Below the pieces are notes generated by a model. That model saw nothing but the letters and a program-made list of their open reading frames with translations, did not search any database and was not told the DNA's origin. A DNA stretch of 48,385 nucleotides from the NCBI RefSeq assembly GCF_009379765.1, contig NZ_WHTD01000048.1, forward strand, positions 1 to 48,385, given 5' to 3'. The translations under genes were made by a program, and so were the position numbers. Shown here in pieces: positions 9,050 through 17,694 of the stretch (its first letter is position 1; every line of letters begins with the position of its first letter). The stretch comes from Actinophytocola sp. Its GTDB lineage: Bacteria; Actinomycetota; Actinomycetes; Mycobacteriales; Pseudonocardiaceae.

Positions 9050-9926
9050 GCAAGTCTCGGCCACACCCGCAACTTCGGCATCGGCGAAGCTCTCGGTCTC
9101 CACCCCCTCATCGAATCGCCATCCAGCGAGACCTCGGCAAGCATCGACGACCTGGCCTGCCCCCGCACCTGCGCCGCCTCGTCGTAGGTCTTCTGGATGG
9201 GCGTGCCGGGACTGCCGTGGTCGGCATAGGCTTTCAGGGTCTTCTCCGGCACGGTGTTCACCGTGCCCGGCGCGATGAGGTTGCTGACGTAGAGGGTGTC
9301 GGGGTAGTCGTGGTTCTTCACGCCGGTCGAGGCCCACAGCGGGCGCTGCGGCTTGGCGCCCTGCGCCTCCAGCGCGCGCCACCGGTCGGAGGAGAAGACC
9401 TCCTCGTGGGCCTGGTAGGCCAGTTGCGCGTTCGCCACCGCGGCTTTGCCCTTGCGGGAGGGGTCCGCGCCGGCCTTTTCCAGGCGCCTGTCGATCTCGG
9501 TGTCCACGCGGGAGATGAAGAAGGACGCCACCGACTCGATCCCGGTCAGCGATCCGCCGTCCTGCACGCGCTGCGCCAGTCCGGACAGGTAGGCGTCCAT
9601 GACCGCCCGGTACCGCTCGGGGCTGAAGATGAGGGTGACGTTGACGCTGATGCCCCGGGCAATGGACGTGGTGATCGCGGCCAGGCCTTCCTGCGTCGCC
9701 GGGATCTTGATGAACAGGTTGAGCCGGTCGACCAGCCACCACAGGTGGGCCGCCTCCGCGGCGGTGGCGTCGGTGTCGTGCGCCACCCCGGGGCCACCTC
9801 TAGCGATACCCGGCCGTCGCGGCCGGTGCGCTGCGCCACCGGGGCGAGCAGGTCGCAGGCGTCGCGGACGTCAGCGGCGGTGATGGTTCGCAGTGCCTCC
9901 TCGACGCTGATCTTGCGGATGGCCAT
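9050..9926 (-). pseudogene. tal: Transaldolase relic, truncated and frameshifted
   Basis: The minus strand encodes residues corresponding to about 80 onward of an actinobacterial transaldolase: [21 protein letters not shown], then after a one-base shift near 9790 [30 protein letters not shown] (the catalytic Schiff-base lysine is in this FIKIPAT motif), [13 protein letters not shown] and [16 protein letters not shown]. The N-terminal 80 or so residues with the first catalytic Asp are absent, and near 9130 the C-terminus passes into another frame ([18 protein letters not shown]). It cannot make active enzyme for the pentose phosphate pathway. Confidence 0.85.
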
Positions 9927-10333
9927 CGCGTGCACCTTGCCGCACGGTCCGAGGCTGATAGAGGTCGTACAGGTAGAGCTTGCGGGTGATCGGGTTGATC
10001 GAGCCGACGGTGGCCGCTGTTCGGGTCCGGGCGACCCGCCGCGGCTTCGTCGTGGATTACAGCGACAGGACAACTCACGGACCTCAACGAGCGACGAAGT
10101 CACGCAGGAACCACCGTACGGCAGTTGCAGCGCATCACGGTACCACCATCCATCTGCCGCTGGGGAAGCTCCTTCAACCGTCGGGTTTCCGGCGCTGGGG
10201 GTGGGCATCACCTGTCGGAATGCAGTGGGACGGGACGAGCACGTTTGACCGCACACCGAAAGGCAATTCTCGTCCGAAGCTGTTATCGGGCCCACCGGTA
10301 GCGGTTTCCCATCGCCCTACCGGAGGTAGCCCC
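9927..10333. other. Gap of about 400 bases upstream of the desaturase
   Basis: No intact gene is seen. On the minus strand at about 9950-10040 a short peptide frame ([17 protein letters not shown]) has codon use like a real gene fragment, but I do not recognise the family. From 10040 to 10290 I see nothing assignable. The end of the gap carries the inverted repeat described at 10295-10323. Confidence 0.4.
10295..10323 (+). promoter_or_regulatory. Inverted repeat overlapping the desaturase leader
   Basis: CCGGTAG (10295-10301) and CTACCGG (10317-10323) are exact reverse complements 15 bases apart. The right arm runs into the GGAGG ribosome binding site at 10322-10326. It could be an operator or a leader hairpin that hides the RBS of the membrane-lipid desaturase, for example in response to temperature or lipid state. 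This is an inference from position only. Confidence 0.35.
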
Positions 10334-11398
10334 ATGACCATGATCCACAATGAGCCGGCACCACCGCTGAGACCCCCAGCCGGTGACGCCCAGCCGATGT
10401 TGTCCGGAGAGAAGTCCGACACGCAGAGCGCCCTGATCAAGGTTGCGGTGATCGTGCCGCTGGCCGCGCTCGTGGCGGCGGTGCCGTTCGCGTGGGGATG
10501 GGGGTTGGGCTGGGTCGACATCGGGCTGGCCGCGTTCTTCTACACCTTGACGTGTCTGGGGGTCACGGTCGGGTTCCACCGTTACTTCACCCATGGCGCC
10601 TTCCGCGCCAGGCGTGGCTTGCGGGTCGTGCTCGCCGTGGTGGGCAGCATGGCGGTGCAGGGCCCGGTGATCGGGTGGGTGGCCGATCACCGGCGCCACC
10701 ACGCCTACGCCGACCGGGAGGGTGACCCGCACTCGCCGTGGTGGTTCGGCACCACCCCCGTGGCGCTGGTCAAGGGGTTCTGGCACGCGCACATGGGCTG
10801 GATGTTCGACCGTGCGCAGACCAACGCCCAGCGTTTCGCGCCAGATCTGCTTGCCGACCGCGACATCCGGCGCGTCGACCGGCTCTTCCCCCTGCTGACC
10901 GCGGTCACCCTGCTCGCGCCGGCCGTTCTCGGTGGGTTGATCACGATGTCGTGGTGGGGAGCGGTGACCGCGTTCTTCTGGGCCAGCCTCGTCCGCGTCG
11001 CGCTGCTGCACCACGTGACCTGGTCGGTGAACTCGATCTGCCACATGATCGGTGACCGTCCTTTCGAGGCACGGGACAAGTCGGCCAACTTCTGGCCGCT
11101 GGCCATCGCGTCGATGGGCGAGTCCTGGCACAACTCCCACCACGCCGACCCCACCTGCGCCCGCCACGGCGTGCGCCGCGGACAGATCGACATCTCCGCC
11201 CGGATCATCCGGATCTTCGAGATGCTCGGCTGGGTCTCCAAGGTCCGCTGGCCCAAACCCGAACGCCTCGCCCGCAGACTCAAGACCAACGAGCACACCG
11301 CGGATGGGTCCGTCTCGCGAACCGAGATCGAACGTGAACTCACGCGACACCCCGAGGACCGCTGGTCCGGGGATGACTCCCGACTCGGCCAGGAATAG
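10334..11398 (+). CDS. Membrane fatty acid / acyl-CoA delta-9-type desaturase
   Basis: ATG 10334 with GGAGG 6 bases upstream; the frame is open further 5' but without an RBS. The 354-residue protein has the three histidine boxes of diiron acyl desaturases: HRYFTH (82-87), DHRRHH (118-123) and HNSHH (266-270). Hydrophobic segments sit at about 33-75, 95-117 and 185-230. The PHSPWWFGTTP and ANFWPLAIASMGESWHNSHH segments are typical of actinobacterial stearoyl-CoA desaturase-like enzymes (DesA3 type). The enzyme would introduce a cis double bond in membrane acyl chains with electrons from an external reductase, not found in this window. The polar tail (about 320-354) is not conserved. Confidence 0.9.
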   Translation: MTMIHNEPAPPLRPPAGDAQPMLSGEKSDTQSALIKVAVIVPLAALVAAVPFAWGWGLGWVDIGLAAFFYTLTCLGVTVGFHRYFTHGAFRARRGLRVVLAVVGSMAVQGPVIGWVADHRRHHAYADREGDPHSPWWFGTTPVALVKGFWHAHMGWMFDRAQTNAQRFAPDLLADRDIRRVDRLFPLLTAVTLLAPAVLGGLITMSWWGAVTAFFWASLVRVALLHHVTWSVNSICHMIGDRPFEARDKSANFWPLAIASMGESWHNSHHADPTCARHGVRRGQIDISARIIRIFEMLGWVSKVRWPKPERLARRLKTNEHTADGSVSRTEIERELTRHPEDRWSGDDSRLGQE

Positions 11399-11511
11399 GC
11401 GAGTCCCAGCCGGATGGATGGCGCGGCGAGCGGAGTCGACAGCACTGTGTACAACCGGTCCGTCGAACACGCGCCCGGCGATCCGGGCGTTTCACTGGAA
11501 AGAGATACGTT

Positions 11512-11835
11512 GTGTCGCCGAAGAAATCGTCGGAGGTCGGCAGTGCGTCGGATTCTGGCGTCGAGCCGGTGATCGAGGTCGTGAGTGGTGTGGTGAGCAT
11601 CGTCGAAGGGGTGCAGCGCGCGCTGGCGCCGCGGGTGCACGATGCGTTCGGTGCTTTGGTTTATGACACGGTGCGGTCGGGAGTCAGGGCCGGTGGCACC
11701 ATGGCCGGATCAATCGCCCGGGTGGTGGGTGTGTCCCTGCCGGTGACGACGGTCGTCGAGTCCGGTGTCGTGCAGCGTGCCGTCGGCGGGGCTAACGCGC
11801 GAGTTCCCGGGGTGGCGCGGTCCCGGGGGCCATGA
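11512..11835 (+). CDS. Small protein coupled to the downstream lipase-like hydrolase
   Basis: A 107-residue protein with a GTG start and GGAAAGAG upstream. It is Val/Ala/Gly-rich with predicted amphipathic or membrane-associated helices (VIEVVSGVVSIVEGVQRALAPRVHDAFGALVYDTVR). Its TGA overlaps the ATG of the hydrolase in an ATGA, implying translational coupling. In related actinomycetes, as I recall, single-chain alpha/beta hydrolases carry a similar HDAxxxxVYDTVR helical region before the hydrolase fold. This may therefore be the N-terminal domain of a protein split in two here. No independent function can be named. Confidence 0.55.
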   Translation: MSPKKSSEVGSASDSGVEPVIEVVSGVVSIVEGVQRALAPRVHDAFGALVYDTVRSGVRAGGTMAGSIARVVGVSLPVTTVVESGVVQRAVGGANARVPGVARSRGP

Positions 11836-12674
11836 CGGTGCGTCTGGACCACCGTCGGGTCGGTCTTGACCGCGAGTCGCTCGCGGCGGCGTACCCCTCC
11901 GCGTCCGCGTCGGGCCGGGTGGTGGTGGTGGTGTTCCTGCATGGGCTCGTCGAGACCGAGCGGTCGTGGTTTCACCGGCCGCGGCCCGGCAAGGCTCGAA
12001 ACGGTACCGACTTCGGCAGCAGGCTGGCTGAGGATCTGGCCGGTACACCGGTGTATGTCCGGTACAACACGGGCCGCCGTATCTGCGACAACGGGCGTGA
12101 GCTCGCCGACCTGCTGGCCGAACTGGTCGAAGGGTGGCCCGTGCCGATCACCGAGATCGTCCTCATCGGACACTCGATGGGCGGGTTGGTGGCACGCAGT
12201 GCGGTGCGCCAGGCCGGCGACCACCCGACTCCGGGGCTGTCCAAGGTCACCCGGCTGGTGTGCCTTGGCAGTCCACACACGGGTGCGCCGCTCGAGCGAG
12301 GGGTGGTGCGGGTGGCCGGAATACTCGGCATGTTCGCCGCGCTGGCTCCGGTCGCCCGGCTCATGGCGTTGCGCAGTGATGGCATCAAGGATCTTGCTCG
12401 GGGATCTCTGCACCAGGACCACCGGGCGGAGTATGGGCGGCCGGTCGACGCGGGCCTGCCCGCCGGTGTTCGACAACTCTTCGTTGTCGCAACCCTGTCC
12501 CGTTCGGAAGGGAGCTTGTGGGGCCCGCTCATCGGCGATCTGGTGGTGGCGCCGTCGAGCGCGGGAGACCGCACGCAAACCGCGGACCTCGAATGGCTGG
12601 GCGGCCTGCACCACTTCGATCTTCTCAGCCACGACGCCGTCTACGGCGTCGTGGCTGAATGGCTCCGGACGTGA
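11832..12674 (+). CDS. Alpha/beta-hydrolase, lipase/PGAP1-like
   Basis: A 280-residue alpha/beta-hydrolase. VVVVVFLHGLVETERSW is the strand with the oxyanion HG motif, and GHSMGG (about 117-122) is the nucleophile elbow with catalytic Ser. LVCLGSPHTGAPLERG is characteristic of triacylglycerol lipase and PGAP1-like members, and a candidate catalytic His lies in GGLHHFDLLSH near the C-terminus. No signal peptide, so probably cytoplasmic or associated with the membrane through the coupled upstream protein. Substrate unknown, plausibly a lipid ester. Confidence 0.8.
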   Translation: MTVRLDHRRVGLDRESLAAAYPSASASGRVVVVVFLHGLVETERSWFHRPRPGKARNGTDFGSRLAEDLAGTPVYVRYNTGRRICDNGRELADLLAELVEGWPVPITEIVLIGHSMGGLVARSAVRQAGDHPTPGLSKVTRLVCLGSPHTGAPLERGVVRVAGILGMFAALAPVARLMALRSDGIKDLARGSLHQDHRAEYGRPVDAGLPAGVRQLFVVATLSRSEGSLWGPLIGDLVVAPSSAGDRTQTADLEWLGGLHHFDLLSHDAVYGVVAEWLRT

Positions 12675-13355
12675 CTACGCGGTAGTGGTGCCGGCAGGGC
12701 GGCATAGCGGGTGTGCACCCGACCGCGACGGGTACTACCCGGTGCCCTGTTCGTTGTGGGAGCGCTGTGGTCGGACTGTGGTTTCTGCTGGACTCGGCGG
12801 CCGTGCCGGCCGACCTCGTGGCGGCGCGCACGCAGATGGCGCTGTCGCTGGGCTGGCACATCGTCATCGCGTGCTTCGGGGTCGGGATGCCGATCCCGTT
12901 CACCGACCTGCACCGCCTGCCCGGCGACGAGCCAGAGCAGGAGGGGTGGATGAGCGAAGCCCCTGGGGATGCAGAACGATCTTGGTCGAAAGCCGTGCTA
13001 CGAGGGCTTCACCACATCCAGGCGCCGACACGCCTATGATCACCAACCTGTGATCAACGAGAAGCCTTGCCTGTCAACACTCCTGACGCCGGTTTTCGGC
13101 TTGTACGGTAGTGACAGCCGCTTCGGGGCGCGGTCGCTTCACACGACTCTCAGCCTGGCTGACCCACGAGGATGGGACGGTAGGCTCGTGGTCGACGTAG
13201 CCGACCTGACCTCGTCGACTGCAATAGCATGATCCGGGTCGCCTGACACGCGGGACCCAGAGGGCGAGACCCTGATACTGCTCACCGGATGGTCAAAGAG
13301 CGACCCGGCTGGCGGCGGTAGTGGATGTCGCGAACATGCGGGTGGAGGACGTCAC
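12675..13355. other. Long gap between hydrolase and MEDS regulator, with a cydA relic
   Basis: The first part holds the cydA remnant annotated separately. From about 12955 to 13340 I see no convincing gene: the open frames there are short, have no RBS and no family resemblance. A GTGT-N15-GGGTAC match ends at 12736 but has no intact gene behind it. Signals for the regulator at 13356 must lie at the right end, but I could not define a promoter. Confidence 0.4.
12800..12900 (+). pseudogene. cydA: cydA relic: N-terminal fragment of cytochrome bd oxidase subunit I
   Basis: The translation DLVAARTQMALSLGWHIVIACFGVGMP matches the first transmembrane helix region of actinobacterial cytochrome bd ubiquinol oxidase subunit I, where the helix-1 His (WHIVIACFGVGMP) is a heme ligand. 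The remaining 400 or so residues are absent; the frame runs into unrelated sequence after 12900. A pure remnant. Confidence 0.65.
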
Positions 13356-14312
13356 GTGAACCGAGCCGAAACCGGCGGCGCCGCGAACCAGGTTCGAAAC
13401 GTGTACGTGCATTCGGCCCTGTTCTACGGCTCGGACGAGGAGTACCTGGCCACACTCGTGCCGTTCGTCACCGACGGTCTCGCGCTGGGCCAACCGGTAG
13501 CGGTAGCAGTTCCCGGCGAGCGGCTGCGGGTGCTGAGCGCGGCGCTGAATGGCGCGGCGGACGGGGTCAAGATGGTCGACATGACGGTCGCGGGCCGCAA
13601 CCCCGGGCGCATCATCCCCAGCGTGCTCCGAGGCTTCGCGGACAGGCATGCCGGGGTGCACGTCCGGATCATCGGCGAGCCGATCTGGGCCGGCCGCACG
13701 GCCGTCGAGTACCCCGCTTGCGTGCAGCACGAGGCGTTGATCAACTACGCGTTCGCCGGCAGGGACGTCACCATCGTCTGCCCGTACGACACCAAGGGCC
13801 TGGACGACCGGGCCCTCGCGGACGCCCATGCGACCCACCCGGTGTTGTGGTCGGCCGACCGGCGCCGCGCCAGCCCGTGGTACGCGCCGGATGTTGTCCT
13901 CGACCGCTACAACCAGCCGCTCCACGATGCCGCGGCCGACGCAGACGGTCTCGCGGTCACCAGCGTCACCGAGGTCGCTGCCGCCCGCCGGTTCGCCACG
14001 GAGCGGGCGAGCCACCTCGGCCTCGATGACGAGCAGATACCCGACCTGCGGCTCATCGTCACGGAGTTGGTCACCAACAGCCTCGTTCACACCGACGGTG
14101 GATGCCGCCTGCGGGTCTGGCACGACCACAGTCACCTGATCTGCGAGGTACGCGACACAGGACGCCTCACAGACCCACTCGCCGGCCGCCACCCAGCGTT
14201 GGAAGGGCAGAAGGGCGGCCGCGGCCTACTGCTGGTCCACGAACTCGCCGACCTCGTCCGCACCCACACGAGCCCCCACGGCACGATCATCCACGCACTC
14301 CTCCGGCTCTGA
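13356..14312 (+). CDS. MEDS-domain anti-sigma factor kinase (RsbA/RsbW-like)
   Basis: A 318-residue cytoplasmic regulator; GTG start with GGAGG at 7-base spacing. Residues about 15-165 form a MEDS domain (VYVHSALFYGSDEEYLATLVPFV, GEPIWAGR, INYAFAGRDVTIVCPYD). Residues about 205-318 are a GHKL HATPase of the RsbW/SpoIIAB class with the N-box (ELVTNSLVH), G1 box (VRDTGR) and G2 region (GGRGLLLVHELAD). Proteins of this form bind and phosphorylate STAS antagonists or bind sigma factors of the SigB/SigF group. A STAS protein and a SpoIIE-type phosphatase lie in the next 3 kb on the same strand, completing a partner-switch set. Confidence 0.85.
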   Translation: MNRAETGGAANQVRNVYVHSALFYGSDEEYLATLVPFVTDGLALGQPVAVAVPGERLRVLSAALNGAADGVKMVDMTVAGRNPGRIIPSVLRGFADRHAGVHVRIIGEPIWAGRTAVEYPACVQHEALINYAFAGRDVTIVCPYDTKGLDDRALADAHATHPVLWSADRRRASPWYAPDVVLDRYNQPLHDAAADADGLAVTSVTEVAAARRFATERASHLGLDDEQIPDLRLIVTELVTNSLVHTDGGCRLRVWHDHSHLICEVRDTGRLTDPLAGRHPALEGQKGGRGLLLVHELADLVRTHTSPHGTIIHALLRL

Positions 14313-14756
14313 CCGCGCCGACGTCGTCTCTCCCACGTCACGGGGTTCGCCGAAAGGAGGGGCGAGACCCGCGGCGATGAGGGAGACTCTCGTGGTCGGC
14401 CACGGCCCAGCCGACGAACGAACATCTTCGAGTAGCGATCATCGAGGCCACGTCACCTGCCGGTCGGGTTGTGGCCAATGTCGCCCGACAGCTTGGTCCC
14501 GGTCTTCGGCGGCGAACTCCCGGTCCGCCAGGTCCGAGATGCGGTGTGCCTGGCCAGCGGGGGCGGCAGGGCTGTAAGCCCAGCTCACACCTCACGGTGA
14601 CACGTATGCTTGTGCCGCTCAGCATCCGGTCCGGTACCGTCGATCCGATCCATCACCAGATCTGATGAGCTCCCCAGACGGCTCTCGATCCAGGCGGCGA
14701 CCGAGAGAGCGTCATGCGGTCACGTGCATCGTCACAACGGTTAAGGAGGCGGCCGC
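14313..14756. other. 444-base gap between the two anti-sigma system genes
   Basis: No supported gene. A 66-codon frame from 14377 is rich in Ser/Arg and lacks a well-spaced RBS and any family likeness. The peptide GRVVANVARQLGP at about 14462-14500 may be a gene fragment that I cannot assign. The promoter for the STAS gene should lie near the right end, but no GGGTAY-type -10 was found. Confidence 0.35.
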
Positions 14757-15158
14757 GTGAACGAGGACCCAAGCGAGAACGGCAAGGGAGATGCCCTCCC
14801 CGACGAAGCGCCGCTCGTTATTCGTGTCGAACGCGACAGAAGTGCCGCGATAGTGCACGTCGCGGGTGAGATCGACCTGTCCACTGCGCCGATGCTGCGT
14901 GAGTCGATCACCACAGTGCTGAAGGAGTCGCCGCCCCTGCTGATCGTCGACCTCACCGAGGTAGGTTTCCTGGCCTCCGCCGGTCTCAACGAGCTCATCG
15001 TCGCGGGCGAGCAGGCTGAACCGCTCACCAGGTTGCGGGTTGTCACGGCAGGCAGGTCCACCACCCTGCGCACGCTGAACCTGACGGGCCTGGACAACGT
15101 ACTTGCCATCTTTCCCACAGTCGACGAGGCGCTCGCGACCCCGGCGGTCGACGAGTAG
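14757..15158 (+). CDS. STAS-domain anti-sigma factor antagonist
   Basis: A 133-residue protein starting with GTG, GGAGG 7 bases upstream. Residues 20-125 form a STAS domain of the SpoIIAA/RsbV class: AIVHVAGEIDLSTAPMLRESI and then IVDLTEVGFLASAGLNELI, where Ser74 occupies the site phosphorylated by the cognate kinase. Unphosphorylated protein would bind the HATPase kinase (likely the MEDS protein upstream) and release its sigma factor. Short acidic extensions flank the domain. The gene stands alone, 445 bases after the kinase gene. Confidence 0.9.
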   Translation: MNEDPSENGKGDALPDEAPLVIRVERDRSAAIVHVAGEIDLSTAPMLRESITTVLKESPPLLIVDLTEVGFLASAGLNELIVAGEQAEPLTRLRVVTAGRSTTLRTLNLTGLDNVLAIFPTVDEALATPAVDE

Positions 15159-15174
15159 ACGGCTCCCACGACCC

Positions 15175-15420
15175 CGCGGTCATGGCTATGAGCTGTGGCG
15201 GGCTGTTCAGCGTGAATGGTGTGGTGGCAAGAGCCGCAGACCACGAGGGTCTTGCGGCGCTGTTTCGCCATCAACGCCGCCCACGCCGGCGAAGTTCGTC
15301 CCGGTGGTGTGGCGAGATCAGCGAGTCTGCGGACCTGGTGCACCTGGATGCCGTCGGTGTTCCCGCAGAGTTCGCAGCGGCCCGCCAGCAGCCGAGCGAC
15401 CAGCTGTTTCGGCGGGCCGT
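15175..15420 (-). pseudogene. Group II intron maturase remnant (C-terminal HNH domain)
   Basis: The minus strand reads RLLAGRCELCGNTDGIQVHQVRRLADL and, further on, MAKQRRKTLVVCGSCHHTIHA. This is the CxxC...H...CxxC-H pattern of the HNH endonuclease domain at the end of group II intron reverse transcriptase/maturase proteins. The RT and maturase domains are absent and the frame runs without a natural stop into the antisense of the STAS gene. No intron domain V/VI structure was found nearby. It marks a past retroelement insertion. Confidence 0.7.
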
Positions 15421-15679
15421 GGCCGGGAGGAGCGGGCGATCGGTCAGGATCGCCCGTGGCTGCCGTTCGAGGGGTATCCGCCGAACCGTGCGACCAGCGG
15501 TTTCCTGCTTGGGCGGTCGACGCTGCAGCCGCGACCTGGGCGATCGCTGGTTCGATCTTTGGGGAGAACCTCACTGTCTGTGAGAGTTCACACCTCGGTT
15601 GCTCCGCGGCAAATAGTGGCGTCCGCCATGGATGTGCTGTTCACTTCGGTGTGCCAGTTCTGGTGTTGGAGGTGACGGA

Positions 15680-16906
15680 ATGAGCGACGACGCGCAAGCG
15701 GAGATGCGGCTGCGCGTGTTGAAGACGGTCACTGACAATGCGCTGATGGAACTGGATATCGAGAAGCTCCAGGAAGTCCTGCTGTGGCGCGTGCGCGATC
15801 TGTTCCACGTCGACACCGTCACCATCCTGCTCGCCGACTCCAGGCGCGGACAGCTGCTGGCCAAGGCGTCCGCTGGTCTGGACGAGGAGGTCTTCCAAGG
15901 CGTGCGGATACCGATCGGCGTCGGCTTCGCGGGCCGGGTGGCCCAGCTGCTGAAGCCGGTGCAGATAGAGCGCGTCGATGAGTCCACAGTGGTCAACCCG
16001 CTGCTGTGGGAGCATGGCCTGCGTGTGCTACTCGGTGTGCCAATGGTGGCGCAGGGTGAACTGATGGGTGTGATGCACCTGGGCAGCACCTCGCCCCGAC
16101 GGTTCACCGACAACGAGATCGAGTTGCTGCAACTGGTTGCCGACCGAGTCGCGACGACAGCGCACATTCACCGGTCCCGTTCCGAGCAGGCAGCGGCCGC
16201 CATGCTGGTGGACAGTCTCCTTCCCGGGCGGCTGCCATCCACGGCGGGCTGGGAGTTGGCCGCTCGCTACGTCGCCGGCGCTGACAGCGGCGTAGGTGGC
16301 GACTGGTATGACGTGTTCCCACTACCCGACCACCGCATCGGCCTGGTGATCGGCGACGTGGTCGGCAGCGGCCTGCCCGCCGCGACGGTAATGGGACGGC
16401 TACGCAGCGCGCTACGCGCCTACGCGTTGGAGTTTGCCGACCCAGGTGTTGTACTCGGCAAACTCGACCGTAAGGCCAGTCACTTCGAGCACAACACCAT
16501 GGCCACTGTCGCTTATGCGGTCATCCACACGAGGACCGACAGCATGGACATGGCACTCGCCGGACACCTGCCGCCGATCATCGCGCAGCCCGGCAAAGAC
16601 GCGGAGTTCGCCGCCGCACCACTGGGCCCACCCATCGGACACCACATGGCCGTGACAGGACGCCGTAGTACCACCCTCGACTTGCCGCCCGGTACGCTCT
16701 TCGCCTTCTACACCGACGGCCTGGTGGAACGCCGCAACCTGGACCTCGACAGCCGCATGGAGCAACTGCGGGCGACCGTTCGCCCTGACGCACCAGAGGT
16801 GGTCTGCGCACACCTCATGGCAACCATGGTCGGCACCAGTCCCGCCACCGACGACATCGCACTCCTGGTGGGCCGCCACACCACGCCCTCCGGCCAGCCC
16901 GCCTGA
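15680..16906 (+). CDS. GAF-domain PP2C (SpoIIE/RsbU-like) phosphatase
   Basis: A 408-residue protein; GGAGGTGA lies 5 bases before ATG 15680. Residues about 12-165 form a GAF sensor domain (VDTVTILLADSRRGQLLAKASAGLDEEV, IPIGVGFAGRVAQ, GVPMVAQGELMGVMHLG). Residues about 185-400 form a SpoIIE-type PP2C phosphatase with GVGGDWYD (205-211), DVVGSGLPAA (226-235), GHLPPII, FYTDGLVE and TDDIALLV, which supply the metal-binding aspartates. The usual DVxGHG motif reads DVVGSG. Such enzymes dephosphorylate STAS antagonists to release a stress sigma factor. With no transmembrane segment, it senses a cytoplasmic signal. Substrate is probably the STAS protein encoded 520 bases upstream. Confidence 0.9.
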   Translation: MSDDAQAEMRLRVLKTVTDNALMELDIEKLQEVLLWRVRDLFHVDTVTILLADSRRGQLLAKASAGLDEEVFQGVRIPIGVGFAGRVAQLLKPVQIERVDESTVVNPLLWEHGLRVLLGVPMVAQGELMGVMHLGSTSPRRFTDNEIELLQLVADRVATTAHIHRSRSEQAAAAMLVDSLLPGRLPSTAGWELAARYVAGADSGVGGDWYDVFPLPDHRIGLVIGDVVGSGLPAATVMGRLRSALRAYALEFADPGVVLGKLDRKASHFEHNTMATVAYAVIHTRTDSMDMALAGHLPPIIAQPGKDAEFAAAPLGPPIGHHMAVTGRRSTTLDLPPGTLFAFYTDGLVERRNLDLDSRMEQLRATVRPDAPEVVCAHLMATMVGTSPATDDIALLVGRHTTPSGQPA

Positions 16907-16945
16907 GCCACCCCTCGCCTGTTTCGGGTCAATCCATCCGGGTGA

Positions 16946-16976
16946 CGGCGGCCGACGGGTACCGTCGACCGCCGTT
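16946..16976. terminator. Bidirectional terminator hairpin
   Basis: acggcggccgacg (16946-16958) and cgtcgaccgccgt (16964-16976) pair with one mismatch around a 5-base loop. It lies between the phosphatase stop (plus strand, 16906) and the cyclase-like stop (minus strand, 17014), the right place to end both convergent transcripts. No U-run, as usual in high-GC actinomycetes. Confidence 0.6.
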
Positions 16977-17013
16977 CCCACATCCCCGAATAAGACGAAG
17001 TCACCTGCGACGG

Positions 17014-17481
17014 TCACTCCGCCGATCCGGGCCTGCGAACGTCCTCCCGCCACGCACCGGTTGCCTGGCCACGATGCTCGATGAAGTCCTTGAAGCGCTG
17101 CATGTCGCCCTTGAGGCGACGATTAAGGATTCCGAGCTTGTCGGCCGCCTGCTCGACGAAGCCGTCCGGGTCGATGTCCATCTGGGCGGTCACCCGCGTG
17201 GTGTTGTCGTCCAGACGGTGGAAGGTGATCACACCGGCGTGGTCGGGACCGCTGTCCGCCTTCCATGCCACCCGCTCGTCGGGGTGCTGTTCGGTGATGG
17301 TGGCGTTGAACTCGCGCGTGACGCCACCGATCTTCGTCACCCAATGTGTATGCGTGTCGTCGAGTTGCCGGACCTCCTCGACAGCCTCCATGAACGACGG
17401 GAAGGTCTCGAACTGCGTCCACTGGTTGTAGGCCCTGGAGACGGGCACCTGCACGTCGACCGACTCGGTGATGGTGCTCAA
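17014..17481 (-). CDS. SRPBCC-family protein (polyketide cyclase/dehydrase-like)
   Basis: A 155-residue START-like protein, TTG start with AGGAGG 7 bases upstream. The pattern is that of the actinobacterial cyclase/dehydrase SRPBCC subgroup: VDVQVPVSRAYNQWTQFETFPSFMEAVEEVRQ, then HWVTKIGGVTREFNATITEQ, RVAWKADSGPDHAGVITFHRL and a C-terminal helix GDMQRFKDFIEHRG. It should form a helix-grip pocket for a hydrophobic ligand; ligand unknown. These proteins often occur beside stress and membrane genes. A GTGT-N15-GGGTAC element (17553-17577, minus strand) lies 71 bases upstream. Confidence 0.85.
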   Translation of the reverse strand: MSTITESVDVQVPVSRAYNQWTQFETFPSFMEAVEEVRQLDDTHTHWVTKIGGVTREFNATITEQHPDERVAWKADSGPDHAGVITFHRLDDNTTRVTAQMDIDPDGFVEQAADKLGILNRRLKGDMQRFKDFIEHRGQATGAWREDVRRPGSAE

Positions 17482-17552
17482 CGCACATCCTCCTCGCTAC
17501 CTCGTGTGATCGGCCAAGCGCCGCCGATCGCATCGATTCTTGGCGCACCTGG

Positions 17553-17577
17553 GTACCCGAGCCGGCATGACATACAC
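17553..17577 (-). promoter_or_regulatory. Possible SigB/SigF-type promoter of the SRPBCC gene
   Basis: The minus strand reads GTGT, 15 bases, GGGTAC, with the TTG start 71 bases downstream of the -10. The -10 lies inside a palindromic GGGTACCC, so an element also faces the plus strand. The -35 is only a loose match. Confidence 0.35.
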
Positions 17578-17662
17578 ATCAGACAAAGCCGAGCAGAGCA
17601 CGACGAACGGCGGCTGGACCCTCGGCTCGCCGGAGCACACGAGTCGGCATTCCGCGGCTCAG

Positions 17663-17694
17663 ATTCCGCCAGTCGACCAGCCAGCTGGCGGAAT
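17663..17694 (-). terminator. Terminator hairpin downstream of the alcohol dehydrogenase relic
   Basis: attccgccag (17663-17672) and ctggcggaat (17685-17694) are perfect 10-base inverted repeats with a 12-base loop, 53 bases after the dehydrogenase stop on the minus strand. A hairpin in this position would end the 19561-17747 operon before the SRPBCC gene. Confidence 0.5.

Noticed and set aside
12711..12736. GTGT-N15-GGGTAC match upstream of the cydA relic.
   Set aside because: There is no intact gene downstream and the -35 is a loose match; in 70 percent GC DNA such matches are expected by chance.
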